This document shows, piece by piece, positions 5,006-7,899 of a stretch of 7,899 nt of DNA. Under the pieces are notes generated by a model, which saw nothing but the letters and a program-made list of their open reading frames with translations, searched no databases and had not been told where the DNA came from. The number at the start of each line of letters is the position of its first letter. The first letter of the stretch is position 1. The DNA comes from Hyphomicrobiales bacterium (lineage in GTDB: Bacteria; Pseudomonadota; Alphaproteobacteria; Rhizobiales; Beijerinckiaceae). The DNA lies in NCBI GenBank assembly GCA_015655535.1, contig JAATEW010000422.1, positions 1-7,899 on the forward strand, given 5' to 3'. Made by a program: the position numbers and the translations under genes.

Positions 5006-7180
5006 CTATAATTTGGCTTGCGTCTTCTTGGTATTTTCGGGCGTCGCCGCGGTGCTGGTCTCGCCGAACCTTGCTTGATAGATGGCGAGATTTTCTAAAA
5101 CGCGCTGCACGTAATTGCGCGTTTCCGTGAACGGGATGCGTTCGATCCAATCGATCGGGTCGACGCCCGGCGAGCGCGGGTCGCCATGGGCTTCGATCCA
5201 TTCCTTCACATGTTTGCCGCCGGCATTATAGGCCGCGAAGGTCAGGATCAGCGAGCCGCCCTGCTCGGCGATGAGGGCGCCGAGATGGGCCGCGCCGAGC
5301 TGCGCGTTGAAGGTGGGATCGGAGAGAAGACGGTTTTCATCGAAGGCGAGGCCAGCGCGTTCGGCGGTGCGTTTGGCGGTCGAGGCGATCATCTGCATCA
5401 GTCCTTTGGCGCCCGCCTGCGACGCGGCTTTCGGATCGAAGGCGCTTTCCTGCCGCGCCACCGAATAGACGACGGATTTCGCTGCCGAATTCTGCAACGG
5501 TTCGAAGTCGGGTATCCCATAAAGCGGAAAGGCCAGATGTTCGAGCGCAATGCCCCTATGGCCCGCGAGCTTGCCGATCATCAGCGAGAGATGCGCATCC
5601 TGCTGCTTCGCGACAATATTGGCGATGGCCGCGATCTGCGCCCGGTCTTCAAGATGCTGCACTGATTCCACGGAGAGCGATGTGGCAAGATCCTTTTCGC
5701 CGATCGAAAAGAGAAGCTCGGTGACGCGGACCGCCTCCGCGCGCTGATCCTCGGGCGGTTCCACCGCAGCCGGGCGCAGCGGCAGACCGAGCCCGAGCCG
5801 GGCGCGCGCCAATTGACCGTAAAAGGTCGCGGGATAGGCAGCGGCCTTTTCGTAAAAGCGATTGGCGCGCGTCAGGGCATCCTCGTCCGGTGTCGCCTCG
5901 GCCGCGCGGCCTTGCCAATAGGCGGCGCGCGCCATCGACATGGGCGTCACCGCGATCTCGGCGAGTTTGGCGAAATGCGGCGCGGCGAGCGCCGGATCGT
6001 TCATGAAACGCAAGGCGATCCAGCCGGCATGAAATTCGGCTTCGATCTTCGATTCGTTGGAACGCGCCGAATGTTCCGCGCAAAGCCGATAGGCGAGCTT
6101 CGTGTCGCCTTGATCGAGGACTTTGCGAGCGAGAAGGCGGCGCTCGACCCACCATTCGTCGCCATTGACGAGGCGGACCGGATCGCGCGGCGCCGCCAGC
6201 ATGACATCCACCGCCTCTTTGATCTTGTCGGCGCGGCGGAATTTTTGAATCTGGGCGAACAGAAAACCCGGATCGGCCTTCAAAGGCACCGGCACTTTCT
6301 GCATCAGCTTGTCGGACGCGGCTTCGTTGATGACGGCGGCGCGGGCTTGCGCCAAAGCGACGACATCGGGTCCGGCCAACAAGGCCGAACGCATCGCTGG
6401 ACCGATTGCTTCCTTGTAGAGAAGATGATCGGCGCGGGATTTATAATCGGACTTGTCGAGATAGCTGCCGAAATCGGTCCTGATCTTGGTCTCGAGAGGC
6501 GGGCTCAACTCCGACTCGCGCCAGAGGCCGCGAACGAGCTTTTGCGCTTCCGGTTGATTGCCATCGGCCGCCAAGGCCTGCGCGAGCGCCAGTTTGCCGA
6601 AGGCCGTTTGCGGTGGCGACGATGCGAAGAAGGCTTGCACAAGCGCTTTGTCGCGGTGCTCGGCGTAAATGGCTTCCTCGGCGCGGTTGCGCAGCCAGCC
6701 GAGCGCCGGCCAATCTTGATGGGCGGCGGCAAAGCGCTGGAGCCGCGCCAATCCGACATCATGCGGCAGAGTCTTCACCGCGATCCATTCGAGCGTCAGA
6801 CGGACGAGATCGTCGGTCGCGGTCTTCGCGGCCTCGTCGCCATGGGCGAGATCATTCGTCTTATAGAAGGCGATCGCTTCGCGCAGGCCGGTGAGATCGC
6901 GGCCAGGTTCGGCCGGCTGATCCGCGGGAGCTGCCGGTGTCTGCTCCGCCTCGTGCGTCCGCAGCTCGGCCGGACGCGGCACGGGGTGCATGAGGGCATG
7001 AAGAACAAAGGCGGTATGAGTCTTGGCTTCATCGAGCCAAGTCGCATTGGCCAAGCGTTTCGCCAAGACGAAAAGGCCGGGCTCATAGGTCCTCGGGCCG
7101 TCCGGCACGGGTATGGCGAGGCAAAGCGCCAAAGTGCCCAAGCCGGCCATAAATGGAACGAGGACTCGTTTGAGGATCAT
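5006..7180 (-). CDS. Soluble lytic murein transglycosylase, Slt70-like
   Basis: A 724-residue periplasmic enzyme that cleaves the MurNAc-GlcNAc bond of peptidoglycan to give 1,6-anhydro products. Residues 1-27 form a signal peptide or anchor (MILKR, then a hydrophobic stretch to about Val25); no proper lipobox precedes Cys20. Next comes an Ala-Pro-rich linker (about 75-93) and a long helical, TPR-like region (about 95-550), as in the Slt70 doughnut. The catalytic SLT domain is at about 560-705: Glu578 in VARQESAFD (general acid/base), GLMQMI at 593-598, AAYNAG at 649-654, and ERIPFTETRNYVQRVLEN at 680-697. The usual MP after GLMQ(L/I) reads IA here. Start ATG 7178-7180 has AGAGGGG just upstream and yields a proper signal peptide; an upstream frame extension of 22 residues lacks these features. 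It is divergent from dapA, and the PAS_5 gene follows 202 bases downstream. Confidence 0.95.
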   Translation of the reverse strand: MILKRVLVPFMAGLGTLALCLAIPVPDGPRTYEPGLFVLAKRLANATWLDEAKTHTAFVLHALMHPVPRPAELRTHEAEQTPAAPADQPAEPGRDLTGLREAIAFYKTNDLAHGDEAAKTATDDLVRLTLEWIAVKTLPHDVGLARLQRFAAAHQDWPALGWLRNRAEEAIYAEHRDKALVQAFFASSPPQTAFGKLALAQALAADGNQPEAQKLVRGLWRESELSPPLETKIRTDFGSYLDKSDYKSRADHLLYKEAIGPAMRSALLAGPDVVALAQARAAVINEAASDKLMQKVPVPLKADPGFLFAQIQKFRRADKIKEAVDVMLAAPRDPVRLVNGDEWWVERRLLARKVLDQGDTKLAYRLCAEHSARSNESKIEAEFHAGWIALRFMNDPALAAPHFAKLAEIAVTPMSMARAAYWQGRAAEATPDEDALTRANRFYEKAAAYPATFYGQLARARLGLGLPLRPAAVEPPEDQRAEAVRVTELLFSIGEKDLATSLSVESVQHLEDRAQIAAIANIVAKQQDAHLSLMIGKLAGHRGIALEHLAFPLYGIPDFEPLQNSAAKSVVYSVARQESAFDPKAASQAGAKGLMQMIASTAKRTAERAGLAFDENRLLSDPTFNAQLGAAHLGALIAEQGGSLILTFAAYNAGGKHVKEWIEAHGDPRSPGVDPIDWIERIPFTETRNYVQRVLENLAIYQARFGETSTAATPENTKKTQAKL

Positions 7181-7183
7181 CCG

Positions 7184-7190
7184 CCCCTCT
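7184..7190 (-). promoter_or_regulatory. Ribosome binding site supporting the transglycosylase start at 7180
   Basis: On the minus strand AGAGGGG precedes ATG 7178-7180, with 5 bases between the GAGG core and the start codon. Together with the signal peptide that begins at this ATG, it rules out the longer reading from 7246. Confidence 0.6.
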
Positions 7191-7287
7191 GTCGCAGGGG
7201 CGAAAGCGTGTGCTACTTCGGTGATTGGCTGTGCCCCCTCGCGCAATATTCATCCAAGCAAGACAAAATGACCGCATTCTTAAGAGT

Positions 7288-7317
7288 TTTACAGGATCTG
7301 TAGCCGCGGACAGATAA
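7288..7317 (+). promoter_or_regulatory. Possible sigma70-type promoter toward dapA
   Basis: TTTACA (7288-7293) and AGATAA (7312-7317) are separated by 18 bases. The inverted repeat TACAG-GAT-CTGTA overlaps the -35 element, a position where a repressor could act. The match is modest and dapA starts about 200 bases further on, so this is tentative. Confidence 0.25.
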
Positions 7318-7525
7318 AGGATGCCGCGTAATAATCCTGATGTGCTGACGCAACGTGCCGGTCTCTTCGGCCGGTCTTGGGCCCTCTTCGGGGCCGGCGG
7401 GTCTTTTCGGATCGCCCTACAACCGTTATGTCTGTGGCGTCTTCTAGAAAGCTCGCGTTACAGTTGCCGAGCTAACCTGCGAATTGCGGCGTCTCTTGGG
7501 CGCCCGGCAGAAGGGTCAAGCCGAT

Positions 7526-7899
7526 ATGGGCCAGAAAGCCTGTTTTAAGGGATCTATCACCGCCTTGGTAACCCCGTTTCGGGACGGAAAATTGGATGAG
7601 GACCGGTTTCGGGCCTTTGTCGATTGGCAAATCGTCAGCGGAACGCATGGTCTCGTGCCGGTCGGAACGACGGGCGAAAGCGCAACCTTGAGCTTTGCTG
7701 AGCATTGCCACGTCGTTTCGGCCTGTATCGCTGAAACCAAGGGCCGCGTGCCGGTGATCGCGGGTTCCGGATCGAACAATACGGTTGAGGCGATCGCACT
7801 CGCGCAACACGCGGAAAAGGCCGGCGCCGACGGGCTTCTCGTCGTCACGCCTTATTACAACAAGCCCTCGCAGGAGGGCATGTATCAGCATTTCAAGGC
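7526..7899 (+). CDS. dapA: 4-hydroxy-tetrahydrodipicolinate synthase, N-terminal part (3' truncated by window)
   Basis: Condenses pyruvate with aspartate semialdehyde, the first committed step toward diaminopimelate and lysine, in the cytoplasm. The first 124 residues are present. They show FKGSITALVTPF at 7-18, the VPVGTTGES signature at 44-52 with Thr48 and Thr49 (E. coli Thr44 and Thr45), GRVPVIAGSGSNNT at 73-86, and VTPYYNKPSQEG at 107-118 with Tyr111 (E. coli Tyr107). The Schiff-base lysine (E. coli Lys161) and Tyr133 lie beyond the window end. Start ATG 7526 is preceded by AGAAGGG at 10 bases, slightly long spacing, and gives the normal family N-terminus. The gene is divergent from the lytic transglycosylase, an arrangement I recall from other Hyphomicrobiales. 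The identification is secure. Confidence 0.96.
   Translation, partial: MGQKACFKGSITALVTPFRDGKLDEDRFRAFVDWQIVSGTHGLVPVGTTGESATLSFAEHCHVVSACIAETKGRVPVIAGSGSNNTVEAIALAQHAEKAGADGLLVVTPYYNKPSQEGMYQHFK

Larger units (their letters stand above)
7181..7525. other. Divergent intergenic region between the transglycosylase gene and dapA
   Basis: This 345-base stretch has no gene that I can support. It should hold the promoters of both flanking genes. A plus-strand frame of 75 codons from 7321 overlaps the dapA start, resembles nothing I know, and has AAGG touching its ATG, so I leave it out. Visible structures are an inverted repeat TACAG-GAT-CTGTA (7290-7302), three spaced TCTTCGG/TCTTTTCGG motifs (7362-7410) with a 5-bp stem GGCCC/GGGCC (7380-7395), and a 6-bp inverted repeat AGCTCG/CGAGCT (7450-7455, 7468-7473). 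Confidence 0.6.

Noticed and set aside
5813..7303. Long plus-strand open frame (496 codons) opposite the lytic transglycosylase
   Set aside because: Composition is Arg/Gly-rich with no motif, while the minus strand encodes a full Slt protein with signal peptide and catalytic domain.
7321..7548. 75-codon plus-strand frame upstream of and overlapping dapA, possible leader peptide
   Set aside because: No spaced ribosome binding site, no similarity recognised, no run of regulatory codons such as Lys, and it overlaps the dapA start.
7472..7891. Minus-strand open frame opposite dapA
   Set aside because: Shadow of the plus-strand dapA N-terminus, which carries all expected motifs.

Overview
The window reads as ordinary, GC-rich chromosome of an alphaproteobacterium, most likely order Hyphomicrobiales (Rhizobiales). 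The pointers are the codon use, the hydrolase - cysE - DUF3126 gene order, the PAS_5 protein, the lytic transglycosylase divergent from dapA, and dispersed palindromic repeats of the kind that litter genomes of this order. A Beijerinckiaceae- or Methylocystaceae-like host is plausible, but this is an impression and was not tested. No phage, transposase, CRISPR, tRNA or rRNA was seen.

Layout. 1-3248, plus strand: the 3' end of an alpha/beta hydrolase, serine acetyltransferase (cysE), a DUF3126 protein made of two tandem copies of the domain, a gamma-class carbonic anhydrase-like protein, and a GstB-like glutathione S-transferase. 3249-3505: a gene-free strip packed with three palindromic repeat elements. 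3506-7180, minus strand: a double-PilZ protein, a PAS_5 protein and a large periplasmic Slt-type lytic transglycosylase. 7181-7525: a divergent intergenic region. 7526-7899, plus strand: the start of dapA, which runs off the window.

How the parts relate. cysE makes O-acetylserine for cysteine synthesis and dapA starts the lysine/diaminopimelate branch, so both are core amino-acid genes. Diaminopimelate also feeds peptidoglycan, which the divergent transglycosylase cleaves. The PilZ protein has both c-di-GMP-binding motifs in each of its two domains and probably acts as a c-di-GMP receptor next to a PAS sensor-like protein. The plus-strand and minus-strand clusters converge on the repeat strip.

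Points that deserve attention: (a) the internal duplication in the DUF3126 protein; (b) a palindromic repeat whose right arm supplies a false ATG for the GST gene, whose real start is probably GTG 2625; (c) four palindromic elements of at least three types bracketing the GST gene; (d) TTAA-type sites upstream of pilZ. I did not find a clearly new multi-gene system here.
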